Part shown: positions 55,219 through 64,000 of the stretch, one piece after another
Layout of the letters: each line of letters begins with the position of its first letter
Position numbering within the stretch: position 1 is the stretch's first letter
Source: Bacteroidota bacterium
GTDB lineage: Bacteria; Bacteroidota; Bacteroidia; Bacteroidales; VadinHA17
Reading direction: 5' to 3'
Length of the DNA: 64,000 nucleotides
Assembly (NCBI GenBank): GCA_029547705.1
Contig: JAKPOU010000061.1
Location: 1 to 64,000, forward strand
Notes under the pieces: generated by a model
Told to the model about the DNA's origin: nothing
What the model saw: the letters and a program-made list of their open reading frames with translations, nothing else
The model's database searches: none
Position numbers and translations under genes: made by a program

Positions 55219-56532
55219 ATGATGAAAAAACAGATTATTTTTTTGCTGCTGCTGGTTCTGATTGCGGGCTGCAGGAATGAGGCCCCGGAAGCTTCAAAGG
55301 TTCCGGTTGAAAAGATTTACAAATATGTAATAAAGGGCGGTCACCTGATAGATCCGAAAAATAATATTGACGAAGTGATGGATATTGCCATCTCGGCTCC
55401 CACAAACCCTGACAGGGGTTATGACAGGGGAAGCAGGGACGGTAAGATCGCACTCGTTGCCAAAAATATCAATCCGGATCTGGGGGAACAGGTTATAGAT
55501 GCCAGGGGCCTGTATGTAAGTCCGGGTCTGATAGATATGCATGTACATGTTTTCTGGGGCAGCGACATGGAAGGCACATACAGGAACGGCCCCATGAGTG
55601 TTCCGCCGGATGGCTTTGCACTGAGAACAGGAGTCACCACCGTGGTGGATGCAGGCTGTGCGGGATGGCGGAATTTTGAGGTCTTCAAGGAACAGACAAT
55701 TGATTTCTCGAATACCAGGGTCCTGGCTTTCCTGAATATAGTGGGGGAAGGAATGGCAGGCGGAAAATATGAGAATGATCTCAATGACATGGATGCCAGG
55801 AAAACTGCAGACATGATTCTGAAATATCCCGAACATATTGTCGGAATCAAGAATGCCCATTACTACGGCCCTGGTGACACTTACCTGATACCAATCAGAA
55901 GGGGTATTGAAGCGGGTGAACTGGCGGGCGGCAAACCCCTGATGCTCGACGGCAGGCTGGGAGAGGAAATTTTCGACCTGTTCAGGCCGGGAGATATTTT
56001 CACCCATGTCTATGGCAGGGCAATCGTCGATTCCGCTGATAACATAAAGCCATTTGTACTGAAGGCAAGGGAAAAGGGAATTATTTTTGATGTTGGTTTC
56101 GGCGGAGCCAGTTTCCGTCTTCCCATAGCAGAACCGGCACTGAATGCGGGATTCTTTCCTGACGCCATCAGCACCGACCTGCATATCAACAGCATGAACT
56201 CCGCAATGAAGGACATGCCGAATATCATGTCAATATTCCTTGCCAAAGGAATGAGACTGGCCGAAGTTATTGAAGCCAGTACCTGGAATCCCGCTAAATA
56301 TATACAGAGGGAAGATCTGGGACACCTGTCGGTTGGAGCTGTTGCCGATGTGACAATATTTGACATCAGAAAAGGAGATTTCGGATTCCTTGTCATCGGA
56401 GGAGAAATCAGGGGAACACAGCGGATTGAAAATGAAATCACCATCAGGGGCGGGGAAATCGTCTATAACCTGAACGGAAGAATCAGTCCGGTAACACTTC
56501 CTCCGGCACCGGGCCAGAGAGGCAGGATATGA
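55219..56532 (+). CDS. Amidohydrolase-superfamily lipoprotein (deacetylase/dihydroorotase-like)
   Basis: A 437-residue protein with a lipoprotein signal (MMKKQIIFLLLLVLIAGC, Cys18). The metal-binding HxH is in DMHVHVF (His108, His110), the bridging Lys is probably Lys211 in GIKNAHY, and further ligands occur in FTHVYGRA and ISTDLHI. It belongs to the dihydroorotase/deacetylase branch (EF0837-like). It would hydrolyse an amide or cyclic imide in the periplasm. It is 56 bases before the second RraA-like gene, with the same orientation, so the two may act in one catabolic route. Confidence 0.85.
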   Translation: MMKKQIIFLLLLVLIAGCRNEAPEASKVPVEKIYKYVIKGGHLIDPKNNIDEVMDIAISAPTNPDRGYDRGSRDGKIALVAKNINPDLGEQVIDARGLYVSPGLIDMHVHVFWGSDMEGTYRNGPMSVPPDGFALRTGVTTVVDAGCAGWRNFEVFKEQTIDFSNTRVLAFLNIVGEGMAGGKYENDLNDMDARKTADMILKYPEHIVGIKNAHYYGPGDTYLIPIRRGIEAGELAGGKPLMLDGRLGEEIFDLFRPGDIFTHVYGRAIVDSADNIKPFVLKAREKGIIFDVGFGGASFRLPIAEPALNAGFFPDAISTDLHINSMNSAMKDMPNIMSIFLAKGMRLAEVIEASTWNPAKYIQREDLGHLSVGAVADVTIFDIRKGDFGFLVIGGEIRGTQRIENEITIRGGEIVYNLNGRISPVTLPPAPGQRGRI

Positions 56533-56588
56533 TAATCCTTTTCAGCAATTAATTGACAATTCCTGAAAACCAGTTAAATCCTTGAGAA

Positions 56589-57554
56589 ATGAAAACAGAG
56601 CTGCGTCCTGAAATGAAAAAAAGAATTGCTGCCTGTTACAGGCAGGTGACCATGAATGCCTTTGTTTTATCTGTTCTTGTGTTTTCGTTTGTCCGGCCCG
56701 GACCGGTATCAGCCCAGGTACATGAATTCACCAGGGAACAGATGGAAATATTTACCGCATTGAATCCCTATGGCCGTTTTCCTGACGGACGACCGATGAT
56801 TCCGGATGCGGTGATCGATTCCGTAAGGAATCTGAAGATCCAGACCATTGAGGCACTGGAGGCACTGGCTATGCACAAGTACAACAACAGTCAGTTCGAT
56901 GGCGGATGGCAAAGCCTTATTCCCGGCGAAAAAATTGTCGGAAGGGCATTTACTGTTCAATTCATGCCTCCCCGGCCCGATCTTCAGGAAGGCATACGGA
57001 ACATGGCCAAAAAGAACAATACAATGCCTGTCAGCAAGTCTGCAACCATTGACATGCTTCAGAAGAATGACCTTGCCGTTATCGACCTGTACGGGAAAGT
57101 GGAAGGAGGCCTGCCGTATGTGGGAGACAAACTGGCATATTACATATGGAAGACAACCGGTACGGGATTCATTGTTGACGGAGGAATCTATTTCCTTGAA
57201 ACAATGGCTCAAAGCGGGATTCAGGCTTTCTACCGCGGGGGATCACCGCTTACAAATACCGGATCCGCCATTGTTACCGGAGTCAATATTCCTGTCCGTA
57301 TAGGTGACGCAGTTGTTATGCCGGGCGATCTTGTAATAGGCGATGAAGACGGAATAGTGGCCGTCCCGCCTCATCTTGTCTCGAAGGTGATAAAAACGAC
57401 AATCATGAACCGCCGCCGCGATGTATGGATCAAGAAAGCCTTTGATCTCGGAAGATATAAGTCCAGCGAGATTTACGGCCGCATGCAGGAACCGCTGCAG
57501 ACCCAGTTTAACAAATACAGGGAAACCGGAGATCCGCAATACCTGCCTAAATAA
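56589..57554 (+). CDS. Exported RraA-like protein, active-site Arg-Asp replaced
   Basis: A 321-residue homologue of the exported protein at 25496, sharing GRFPDGRPMIPD, GRAFTVQFMPPRPDLQEGI and MPGDLVIGDEDGIVAVPPHLV. A signal anchor or signal peptide lies at about residues 20-42 (LSVLVFSFVRPGPVSAQ). At the site where the other copy has Arg175-Asp176, this one reads VDGGIYFLETM with Tyr201-Phe202, so HMG-aldolase chemistry is unlikely in the standard form. It follows the amidohydrolase lipoprotein in an apparent operon. It may have a different reaction or a binding role. Confidence 0.75.
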   Translation: MKTELRPEMKKRIAACYRQVTMNAFVLSVLVFSFVRPGPVSAQVHEFTREQMEIFTALNPYGRFPDGRPMIPDAVIDSVRNLKIQTIEALEALAMHKYNNSQFDGGWQSLIPGEKIVGRAFTVQFMPPRPDLQEGIRNMAKKNNTMPVSKSATIDMLQKNDLAVIDLYGKVEGGLPYVGDKLAYYIWKTTGTGFIVDGGIYFLETMAQSGIQAFYRGGSPLTNTGSAIVTGVNIPVRIGDAVVMPGDLVIGDEDGIVAVPPHLVSKVIKTTIMNRRRDVWIKKAFDLGRYKSSEIYGRMQEPLQTQFNKYRETGDPQYLPK

Positions 57555-57607
57555 TCAGGTATAAACGTCAGCTGTACAGATAACTTAACGTGATTTAGCT
57601 GTGGAAT

Positions 57608-58363
57608 TCAGGCGTTGAGCCATCTTCTGAAAGCTGCAGATCTGTCAATGCTCACCACGGCATCAAGCTCATTGTCAGCTTTCGGCCTGAGTTCCAGCTT
57701 AATCCGTCCACGTGACCATGCCGTCATACCTGCAATGGCATTTATGTTCACCAGGTATTTCCTGTTAATACGGAAGAAACAGGCCGGATCAAGGATTCTC
57801 TCCAACCCGTCAAGGCTGAATTCAGAGGGGAATGACTGTCCCTGTGAAGTTTTCATATAAACACTTTTTTCGAGGGCATTGAACCACGCTATATCCTGCA
57901 CCTCTATCTTCCTGATCTTCTCTCCTGTCTGCACAAGGAAGCGCTTCCTGTAACCTGGATCCCTGCCCTGCAACTGCGTGAGGAGGGCATCAAAGTCAAT
58001 ACTGAAGGCTGCCCTGAGCGACTGGTATTTCCTCAGGCTCTCAGCCAGCTCACTGCGGCGGATGGGTTTGAGAAGATAGGCAATACTGTTAAGCTGGAAT
58101 GCCCTTACAGCATACTGGTCATATGCAGTTGTGAATATTACCGGTGTATTGACTTCCACCTGCTCGAAGATACTGAAGCTGATGCCGTCAGAGAGCTGTA
58201 TATCGAGGAAGATGATGTCAGCCCTGTTCTGCATCAGCCATTTCACTGAATCCCTGATTGACCCCCGCTTTCCTGCGACAGTAATGGAAGGATCAATCTC
58301 CAGCAGCATTTTCTCCAGCTTATCGGCAGCAACGCTCTCGTCTTCAATTATCAGTATCTTCAT
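57608..58363 (-). CDS. LytTR-family response regulator
   Basis: A 251-residue protein. The receiver domain has phosphoacceptor Asp54 in IIFLDIQ, acidic pair ED at residues 7-8, and conserved Lys in YLLKPI. The C-terminal LytTR DNA-binding domain (about 145-250) includes FFRINRKYLVNINAI. It overlaps the histidine kinase by 20 bases, forming a two-gene system. It is phosphorylated by its partner and should bind direct repeats upstream of target genes. No target site is identifiable here. Confidence 0.93.
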   Translation of the reverse strand: MKILIIEDESVAADKLEKMLLEIDPSITVAGKRGSIRDSVKWLMQNRADIIFLDIQLSDGISFSIFEQVEVNTPVIFTTAYDQYAVRAFQLNSIAYLLKPIRRSELAESLRKYQSLRAAFSIDFDALLTQLQGRDPGYRKRFLVQTGEKIRKIEVQDIAWFNALEKSVYMKTSQGQSFPSEFSLDGLERILDPACFFRINRKYLVNINAIAGMTAWSRGRIKLELRPKADNELDAVVSIDRSAAFRRWLNA

Positions 58364-59438
58364 CGGTTTCAGGATTAATCAGCGGCAGCCTTGCAATATA
58401 ATGATCGTTCTCAATGGTAAACTGCGGTAACCGGTCACTTATAAGTGAGTATCGCTTTGTGAGATTTTGAAGTCCCACTCCGGTTGAACCGGATGTGGAC
58501 ATTTTCGGCTGGAGCCGGTTTGACACAAGCAGCATCATCTCTTCTCCTCCTATGTCTATATGCAATGGTTTAGAGTGGTTGACAATATTGTGCTTGATGG
58601 CATTTTCGAGCACTGCCTGCACAGATAATGGAGGCAGGGCCAGTTCCAGAACCCCGGCAGGCAGGTTAACTGACCATGATAGATCTTCTCCGTATCGCAT
58701 CTGTTGCAGGAAAAGGTATGAGCGCACAAATTCAAGCTCCCTGCCAAGTGTTGTAACAGGTTGTTCAATTGTCTCGAGTACATAACGGTATATCTGCGAG
58801 AACTCGTCAATGAACTGCTGTGCTTTTGTGACATCCCTCTCTATCAGCCCTGACAGTACATTAAGGCTGTTGAACATGAAATGGGGATTGATCTGACTTC
58901 TAAGCGTCTCGAAACGTATCTGTGTCAGTTCGCGCTCAAGTATCTCAGCCTTTCTGGCTGCCTCGGCACTACGGTAATAGGAGACCCAGGCTTCAAATAT
59001 TCCCACCAGAATGATGTTAACAACAGAATAGATAAGGGCATTATAGAGAAGCACAAGGTTCAGTGGTTCTGAATATGCCATGATGGTATTGGCAGTCAGT
59101 GTTATCACTACTGAGACTGCTGCAGCCAGGGTCACCGATACCGGAAACTGAATCAGCACCCTTTCCAGTGCCTTCCGGTTCCAGGGGAATAACCTGTTCA
59201 ACCAGTCTATTACAAGAAGATCAGGTACAGCTATCATTACAGCAGCAGGCATGGTGAGCAGCACTCCGCGGAGAAGCCTGAGAAGGAAATGGGTGAAGCT
59301 TTCAAGAGGGTAAAACCCGCTGAGATTATTATAAATGATAACGATAAGCTGAACTGTCACCGATATCCCGACAAGGAACCTCATCAGCCTTGCCACCGGG
59401 ATCAGCCCGTTTAACTGCCTTATAATTTTTCCAGCCAT
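58344..59438 (-). CDS. LytS/YehU-type sensor histidine kinase
   Basis: A 364-residue protein with about four membrane segments (1-160), a short coiled coil (AEAARKAEILERELTQIRFE), and the HisKA-like segment LRSQINPHFMFNSLNVLSGL, where the phosphorylated His is in NPHFMFN. The ATPase N-box is VLENAIKHN, with a glycine-rich GVGLQNLTKRY. It signals to the overlapping LytTR regulator. Confidence 0.92.
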   Translation of the reverse strand: MAGKIIRQLNGLIPVARLMRFLVGISVTVQLIVIIYNNLSGFYPLESFTHFLLRLLRGVLLTMPAAVMIAVPDLLVIDWLNRLFPWNRKALERVLIQFPVSVTLAAAVSVVITLTANTIMAYSEPLNLVLLYNALIYSVVNIILVGIFEAWVSYYRSAEAARKAEILERELTQIRFETLRSQINPHFMFNSLNVLSGLIERDVTKAQQFIDEFSQIYRYVLETIEQPVTTLGRELEFVRSYLFLQQMRYGEDLSWSVNLPAGVLELALPPLSVQAVLENAIKHNIVNHSKPLHIDIGGEEMMLLVSNRLQPKMSTSGSTGVGLQNLTKRYSLISDRLPQFTIENDHYIARLPLINPETDEDTDN

Positions 59439-59481
59439 TTCAGTCTGTTGATCAGTTCTTACAGCAAATTGATATTAAAAA

Positions 59482-59489
59482 CAAAATTA
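59482..59489 (-). promoter_or_regulatory. -7 box of the histidine kinase operon
   Basis: TAATTTTG on the minus strand matches TAnnTTTG exactly, 44 bases before the kinase start codon. No -33 box was found at the expected distance. Confidence 0.45.
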
Positions 59490-59568
59490 GGGAAAGAACT
59501 TTTACTCTGATCATAAACACCTGCCTATCTGATGAGCTGCAACTGCATTCTGATATATCCGGTACCAT

Positions 59569-59685
59569 TCATACTGAGATAACGCATTTCCCTCTCGTTC
59601 CAATTATATTACCTGTCAGGCGGATGGCACTCACGATGATCATTGCGGCAACAATCACGATCAGAACTGTTTTCCTGAAATTCAT
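59569..59685 (-). CDS. 38-codon membrane-segment ORF, possible remnant of an RND adaptor
   Basis: The frame starts MNFRKTVLIVIVAAMIIVSA and continues IRLTGN, then a short tail to TGA. The beginning looks like the anchor of an HlyD/RND-type membrane-fusion protein, which are normally about 350 residues. It is co-oriented with the barrel gene (ending at 59710) and the kinase. It could be a broken adaptor or a small membrane peptide; I cannot decide. Confidence 0.3.
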   Translation of the reverse strand: MNFRKTVLIVIVAAMIIVSAIRLTGNIIGTRGKCVISV

Positions 59686-59709
59686 TTTAATTTTCTGTTG
59701 AAAGTTGAT

Positions 59710-60291
59710 TCAGAATTTTTTAAGAATACCGAGTCTGATTGAGAAGTAATTTCTCACAGGTATTGGAGAAGTGTTTGTTTGAGCTTTTCTTTCATTCAGG
59801 GAACTGAACCTGGCCTCAGAGACAATAGACCATTTTTCTGCCACCGGAATATCAATACCGCATCCTGCCTGCCATCCGGGTCTGTGAGTGGTGTCGAAAA
59901 GCAGTTCCCCGGAAGGGTCTTCGATCTCTATGTGTTTGTAGAGACAGCCTCCCCTGACAAAGAGTGAACTGTTAAAAAACTCAATCTTGTGCTTGTACTG
60001 AAGTCCGATGCTGTAGCCGGTCTCCTCGAAATCGCATCTGTATCCGGCCGGAGGATAATCATTCCTGAAAACGTTGTAGCCCCATCCTCCGTAGATGCCG
60101 AGCTGCTTTGCAAGCCGGTAGTGAAAAAGCGCTTCGGCACCGGCACCTGTTACAGTCTCACCGGAGAAGAAGCTTGAAAGGGAAAGCGCTCCATTCATTT
60201 CTAATGCACTCCTTTTTCCGGAGTTCTGCGCAACAAGACCCAGAGGCAGGATGGCCATCAGGGCTGAAATAAAAAATACTTTTGTCTTCAT
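59710..60291 (-). CDS. Small outer-membrane beta-barrel protein
   Basis: A 193-residue protein from the ATG at 60291 with a signal peptide (MKTKVFFISALMAILPLGLVAQ). Alternating strands (ALFHYRLAKQLGIYGGWGYNVF, TGYSIGLQYKHKIEFFNSSLFV, RPGWQAGCGIDI) and a C-terminal FSIRLGILKKF end suit an eight-strand barrel. The frame is open to 60408, but the sigma-A-type box at 60331-60338 supports the later start. Its function is unknown. Confidence 0.75.
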   Translation of the reverse strand: MKTKVFFISALMAILPLGLVAQNSGKRSALEMNGALSLSSFFSGETVTGAGAEALFHYRLAKQLGIYGGWGYNVFRNDYPPAGYRCDFEETGYSIGLQYKHKIEFFNSSLFVRGGCLYKHIEIEDPSGELLFDTTHRPGWQAGCGIDIPVAEKWSIVSEARFSSLNERKAQTNTSPIPVRNYFSIRLGILKKF

Positions 60292-60330
60292 TTTGATTTG
60301 TTTTAAAAGATTTAGAATTATTTGTCGAAG

Positions 60331-60338
60331 CAAAAGTA
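60331..60338 (-). promoter_or_regulatory. -7 box of the small barrel gene
   Basis: TACTTTTG on the minus strand matches TAnnTTTG exactly, 39 bases before the ATG at 60291. Confidence 0.55.
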
Positions 60339-60524
60339 GATGCAGCATGGCGGTACGGAAAATAAAAGATGCCAGGAGCGGGAAAACAATTGCTGAAGGT
60401 GTCAGCAAAGGGTATGAGAGTGTCAGGATTAACGGAATAAAGATTCCACCTTCAATATTTCAGTTTAGCTTTCATTTGTCTTCACAGCATCAGCCGTTGG
60501 TCCATGGCAGCCGGTAAGGGAATT

Positions 60525-61307
60525 TCATGATTCCCGGGAAAATCCTTCCGCGACACCCAGTCCGAAAAGTGCAAAATCATACTTTACGGGATCTTCCGGG
60601 TCAAATATTCTCAGAATACCATCCAGCTCGGCAACAGCTTTTGCATCATTCTGTTTCCGGCTGATCAGACCCAGCTTGCGCGCAACGTTACCTGAATGAA
60701 CATCCAGCGGGCATGAAAGTATGGAAGGCGGTATCCTGTTCCAGATACCAAAATCCACTCCCCTGTTGTCTTTCCTTATCATCCATCTGAGAAACATGTT
60801 TATCCTTTTTGCAGCAGAGCCTTTGTAAGGATCCGGAACATGCCCCTCTGTCCTTTTGCTGTGAGGCAATTCAAAAAAGATATTATGCAGCTCGTGTATG
60901 GCTGGCTGAAGGGAATCTTCCGTCATGTATCCCGTGAATATTTCCTCCAGACCGCCCCTGTGGCTGTAAATATGTTTCAGGGCCTTTATAAAATAGATCA
61001 GGTCAGCTGAATCGAAGGTACGGTGAACGAAGCCCTTCATCCCTGCAAAATCAGTTTCACCGGCATTCATTATGAATTCATAGGGGGAATTGTTGAGCAA
61101 ATCCATCATTTTCGCCGCATTTGCCAGAATCATACTGCGCCTGCCCCAGGAAATGGCTGCTGTGAGGAAGCCCGAAATTTCCCTGTCCTCCTTCCCGGAA
61201 AACCTGTGAGGTATGCTGATGGGATCATCCTCTATGAAGGAAGGCCTGTTATATTCTTCCGCTTTTTCATCAAGGAACTCTTTCAGTTCTTCTTTTCTCA
61301 GTTTCAT
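60525..61307 (-). CDS. TIGR02757/DUF2400 family protein
   Basis: A 260-residue soluble protein matching TIGR02757, found across Bacteroidota. Recognisable segments are FLTAAISWGRRSMILAN, FVHRTFDSADLIYFIKAL and the C-terminal block SCPLDVHSGNVARKLGLI, an arrangement reminiscent of helix-hairpin-helix DNA glycosylases. The function is unproven. It starts 19 bases after the LolD-like gene ends. Confidence 0.85.
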   Translation of the reverse strand: MKLRKEELKEFLDEKAEEYNRPSFIEDDPISIPHRFSGKEDREISGFLTAAISWGRRSMILANAAKMMDLLNNSPYEFIMNAGETDFAGMKGFVHRTFDSADLIYFIKALKHIYSHRGGLEEIFTGYMTEDSLQPAIHELHNIFFELPHSKRTEGHVPDPYKGSAAKRINMFLRWMIRKDNRGVDFGIWNRIPPSILSCPLDVHSGNVARKLGLISRKQNDAKAVAELDGILRIFDPEDPVKYDFALFGLGVAEGFSRES

Positions 61308-61326
61308 ATTTCTGATCCTGACAGGC

Positions 61327-61980
61327 TTAATTTATGATCAGTCCGTCCCTGATCTGAAGGATCCTGTCCGACATTTCTGCCAGCTGCCTGTCATGAGTCA
61401 CAATAACAATGGTCTGGCCGAAATTATCCCTCAGTCTGAAAAAGAGTTTATGCAATTCATTTTTATTTTCCGAATCCAGATTGCCAGAGGGTTCATCAGC
61501 CAGTATCACGGAGGGATCGTTTATCAGGGCCCTTGCAACGGCAACTCTCTGCTGTTCTCCTCCGCTGAGCTCTGAAGGTTTGTGCTCCATCCGGTCAGCC
61601 AGTCCCAGGAATCCAAGCAGTTCAACTGCCTTTGCCTCAGCCTCAGCCCTGCCTTTACCGGAAATATAGGCCGGCATGCAGACGTTTTCAAGTGCAGTGA
61701 ACTCAGGCAGCAACTGGTGAAACTGAAAAACAAAACCGATGTTGGTATTACGGAAGGCTGCAAGATTTTTTCCTCTTAATCTGGTGACGTCGGTCCCGTT
61801 GTAAAAGACCGATCCGCCGTCGGGATAGTCAAGGGTCCCGATAATCTGAAGCAGTGTGGTTTTGCCGGCTCCGCTGGCTCCGACAATGGAAACGACTTCA
61901 CGGTCCTTTATGTCAAGGTCTATTCCTTTCAGGACCTTCAGGTCTCCGAATGATTTTGTGATTCCGGCTGTTCTTATCAT
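61327..61980 (-). CDS. LolD/MacB-type ABC transporter ATPase
   Basis: A 217-residue ATPase with Walker [10 protein letters not shown] (residues 34-42), signature [15 protein letters not shown], and Walker [16 protein letters not shown]. The [13 protein letters not shown] and [16 protein letters not shown] segments fit the LolD/FtsE-like branch, which extracts lipoproteins or substrates from the inner membrane. No permease gene is adjacent within the window. Confidence 0.9.
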   Translation of the reverse strand: MIRTAGITKSFGDLKVLKGIDLDIKDREVVSIVGASGAGKTTLLQIIGTLDYPDGGSVFYNGTDVTRLRGKNLAAFRNTNIGFVFQFHQLLPEFTALENVCMPAYISGKGRAEAEAKAVELLGFLGLADRMEHKPSELSGGEQQRVAVARALINDPSVILADEPSGNLDSENKNELHKLFFRLRDNFGQTIVIVTHDRQLAEMSDRILQIRDGLIIN

Positions 61981-62034
61981 GAAGGGAGGGTATTGCTGGC
62001 ACTGAATATCATCAACATGAACAGAATTCAGTAT

Positions 62035-62553
62035 TCAGTCGGTATATTCATAATAATCTCCGGATGCAGAGTCTTCTGATGTTTTCTTAATCCCTGCTGT
62101 CTCCTCATTCACATTCTCTGCCCCGGATACATCATCAGGCCTTGCTGCAGCATCACCTGAAATGCTTTCACTGACTCCTGAGACTTCCCCGCCGGTATTG
62201 CCGGAGATCTCATTAACATCCCTCTCAATGCTGTCGGATACACTGCTGATTTCCTTCTCAATACTGCCGGTAATTTCGCTGACTTCCTTTGTGATATTGT
62301 CAGATATTTCATTAACATCCCTGGTAACCGAGTCAGTAATATCAGTTACTTCCTTTTTGATTGAATCGGCAGTTTCGGTAAATTCCCTCCGGATTTCACT
62401 TGTGCTTGTTTCAATCTCGCGCCGGATATCATCCGTTGCCTTCCTGAACTCTCGCATTCCCTTTCCGAAGCTTCTTGCCATCTCGGGAAGCTTGTCGGCT
62501 CCAAACAAAACCAGTATTACAATAATTATAACAAAAATCTCCGGTCCGCTCAT
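62035..62553 (-). CDS. TatA/TatB-family protein with a hendecad-repeat tail
   Basis: A 172-residue protein starting with the Tat membrane helix and amphipathic helix (MSGPEIFVIIIVILVLFGAD, then KLPEMARSFGKGMREFRKAT). Residues 41-128 are about eight 11-residue repeats of the type DSIxKEVxxIT. The Tat pathway moves folded proteins across the inner membrane; the Tat-like metallophosphoesterase at 31762 is a possible client. The acidic C-terminus ends DYYEYTD. TatA is usually about 60-90 residues and TatB about 100-170, so the length suits TatB. No TatC is in the window. Confidence 0.85.
   Translation of the reverse strand: MSGPEIFVIIIVILVLFGADKLPEMARSFGKGMREFRKATDDIRREIETSTSEIRREFTETADSIKKEVTDITDSVTRDVNEISDNITKEVSEITGSIEKEISSVSDSIERDVNEISGNTGGEVSGVSESISGDAAARPDDVSGAENVNEETAGIKKTSEDSASGDYYEYTD
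62170..62433 (-). repeat. 33-base repeat encoding hendecads in the Tat protein
   Basis: About eight 11-codon units cover residues 41-128. Examples are DSIKKEVTDIT, DSVTRDVNEIS, DNITKEVSEIT, GSIEKEISSVS and DSIERDVNEIS. An 11-residue repeat with hydrophobic positions at 3, 7 and 10 suits a right-handed or straight coiled coil. The last unit is degenerate. Confidence 0.8.
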
Positions 62554-62617
62554 TTCATTCCCTGTTATAATTCCATTCCGGTAAAGTTACAAAAGATTAA
62601 GCAGAATCATATCCATT

Positions 62618-64000
62618 TTACATCTTTAATCCGGCCTTTGAAGAGGTATCATACACAAGCGTTGTTCCAATAAAGATTGAGGAATATGTTCCGACTATGA
62701 CACCAATTATCATTGCGAAAAGGAATCCTCTGATGGTAGTTCCTCCGAAGAAGAACATCATTATGAGAACCAGTATTGTCGTGACTCCCGTATTTACTGT
62801 CCGGCTCAGTGTGTCATTCACTGCAAGGTTGAGAACATCCCGTGTTGCACGTTTCCGGTAGAGGGGAAGAAATTCCCTTATCCTGTCAAATATTATCACC
62901 GAATCATTCACCGAATAACCTATAACCGTCAGTATCGCCGCAATAAAGGACTGGTCAATTTCCATGCTGAAGGGCATGATGCCCCAGAACAGGGAATAGA
63001 TTCCGATAACAATGATCACGTCATGAGCAAGGGATACAACAGCCCCGAGTCCGTACTGCCAGTTCTTGAACCTGACAAAAATGTACAGGAACATTATTAC
63101 AAGTGATATTCCCACGGCATATGCCGCTCTCCTTTTTATGTCGCTCGCGATTGCAGGCCCGACTGTTTCAGAACTTTGCCTGTATTTTGTCAGGAATTCC
63201 TCTTTTGAAAGATTCTCTCCTGTCATTTCCCTCAAGCCTTCATAGAGAGCCGTTTCAACTGCTTCATCCGCTCCGGATTCATCAATACGGTATTTTGTTG
63301 TAATCCTTACCTGGCTTTCATTGCCAAAGGTAACCACCTGGGGAGCATCCCCCCCGAATACATCAGTAAGGGCTGCGGCAACATCCGCTGTTTTCACGGC
63401 TTCATTGAACCTGACCACATAAGTCCGTCCTCCGGTAAAGTCAATTCCGGGATTCAGTCCGCGGACAAAGAGTGAAATAACGGATATAATTATTATTGAG
63501 GAAGATATGGTATAAAACAATTTTCTCTTTCCGATGAAATCGAAACTGACACCTCTCAGGAAATTCTCCGTCCACTTTATAGAGAAGGTCAGCCGGGCAT
63601 TTCTCTTCAGCAGGCCTTCATAAATGAGCCTGGAAATGTATATGGCACTGAAAAGGGATGTGAATATTCCGATAACCAGCATTGTTGCAAATCCCTTTAT
63701 CGGTCCGGTTCCGAAAATATAAAGCACGATTCCGGTCAGCAGGGTGGTGATGTTTGAGTCCAGAATTGCGGAAAGTGATCCTTTGTAACCATCGGCAATT
63801 GCGAGCTTGACTCCCTTCCCGGCTCTCAGTTCCTCACGTATCCGCTCGAAGATCAGAACGTTCGCATCAACTGACATACCCATTGTCAGAACAATCCCCG
63901 CAATGCCTGGCAGGGTAAATACCGCACCGAGTGATGCGGAAACACCCATGATAAGGAAAATATTGCTGAAAAGGGCTATGTCGGCAACTCCCCCGGCGCT
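62618..64000 (-). CDS. secDF: Fused SecD/SecF protein-translocation subunit (5' end outside window)
   Basis: The frame runs off the right edge. The visible part contains the end of SecD ([20 protein letters not shown], motif region D5/D6-type) and then complete SecF ([33 protein letters not shown]). In Bacteroidota the two are one protein of about 1000 residues. It uses the proton gradient to finish export through SecYEG. The start codon lies outside, so the beginning of SecD is missing only because of the window. Confidence 0.95.
   Translation of the reverse strand, partial: SAGGVADIALFSNIFLIMGVSASLGAVFTLPGIAGIVLTMGMSVDANVLIFERIREELRAGKGVKLAIADGYKGSLSAILDSNITTLLTGIVLYIFGTGPIKGFATMLVIGIFTSLFSAIYISRLIYEGLLKRNARLTFSIKWTENFLRGVSFDFIGKRKLFYTISSSIIIISVISLFVRGLNPGIDFTGGRTYVVRFNEAVKTADVAAALTDVFGGDAPQVVTFGNESQVRITTKYRIDESGADEAVETALYEGLREMTGENLSKEEFLTKYRQSSETVGPAIASDIKRRAAYAVGISLVIMFLYIFVRFKNWQYGLGAVVSLAHDVIIVIGIYSLFWGIMPFSMEIDQSFIAAILTVIGYSVNDSVIIFDRIREFLPLYRKRATRDVLNLAVNDTLSRTVNTGVTTILVLIMMFFFGGTTIRGFLFAMIIGVIVGTYSSIFIGTTLVYDTSSKAGLKM

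Noticed and set aside
62170..62433. CRISPR-like spacing in the Tat gene
   Set aside because: The 33-base periodicity is coding; units drift at DNA level and there are no distinct spacers.

Overview
The window looks like chromosomal DNA from a free-living member of the Bacteroidota, probably a Bacteroidales/Marinilabiliales-type organism. The evidence is repeated matches to the Bacteroidota housekeeping promoter (TTTG, about 19 bases, TAnnTTTG), the absence of clear Shine-Dalgarno sites, many secreted lipoproteins, tRNA genes without encoded CCA, a fused SecDF, and TIGR02757. No species can be named from sequence alone. Most genes are moderately GC-rich; a few AT-rich genes at the left edge and around 14.4-16.6 kb stand out as possible later arrivals.

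Layout. 1-1.1 kb: the 3' end of an AT-rich superfamily-1 helicase gene, followed by an inverted-repeat element and the terminator of tRNA-Phe. 1.3-9.6 kb: three M16 zinc peptidases (one single-unit, two large tandem paralogues), an SH3 protein, tRNA-Gly and then tRNA-Leu. 10-11.5 kb: an exported M81 (MlrC-like) protein. 11.7-17.6 kb: an ECF sigma-factor locus with a membrane protein carrying a barrel-like C-terminus, two related lipoproteins and extra lipoproteins; three upstream regions share the same ECF-type promoter. 17.6-32.7 kb: MgtE, a pectate-lyase-like beta-helix protein, a YncE/phosphoesterase plus PQQ-propeller pair, an exported RraA-like protein, a decayed nitroreductase, a BASS transporter, a GH3 enzyme and a phosphoesterase. 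33.4-39.1 kb: a minus-strand glycan operon (GH2, ROK kinase, MFS transporter, SIS protein). 39.3-42.4 kb: MscS overlapping a cation-chloride-cotransporter-like carrier. 42.4-46.6 kb: an unusual trio of opine-type dehydrogenase, B12-binding mutase-like protein and asparagine-synthetase-like protein that lacks the glutaminase cysteine. 46.8-53.4 kb: MutS, TrmN6 and a giant protease/propeller/barrel protein. 53.6-57.6 kb: GH20-like enzyme, amidohydrolase and a second exported RraA-like protein. 57.6-60.3 kb: LytS/LytR-type two-component pair and a small outer-membrane barrel. 60.5-64 kb: TIGR02757, a LolD-like ATPase, a Tat protein with a long hendecad tail, and SecDF running off the right edge.

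Working together: the secreted hydrolases and carriers fit a heterotrophic life on polysaccharides and protein debris. The two most interesting points are the 42.4-46.6 kb trio, which could make or remodel an opine-like amino acid derivative, and the ECF sigma circuit, whose likely target promoters can be read directly. No CRISPR array, complete insertion sequence or prophage was seen.
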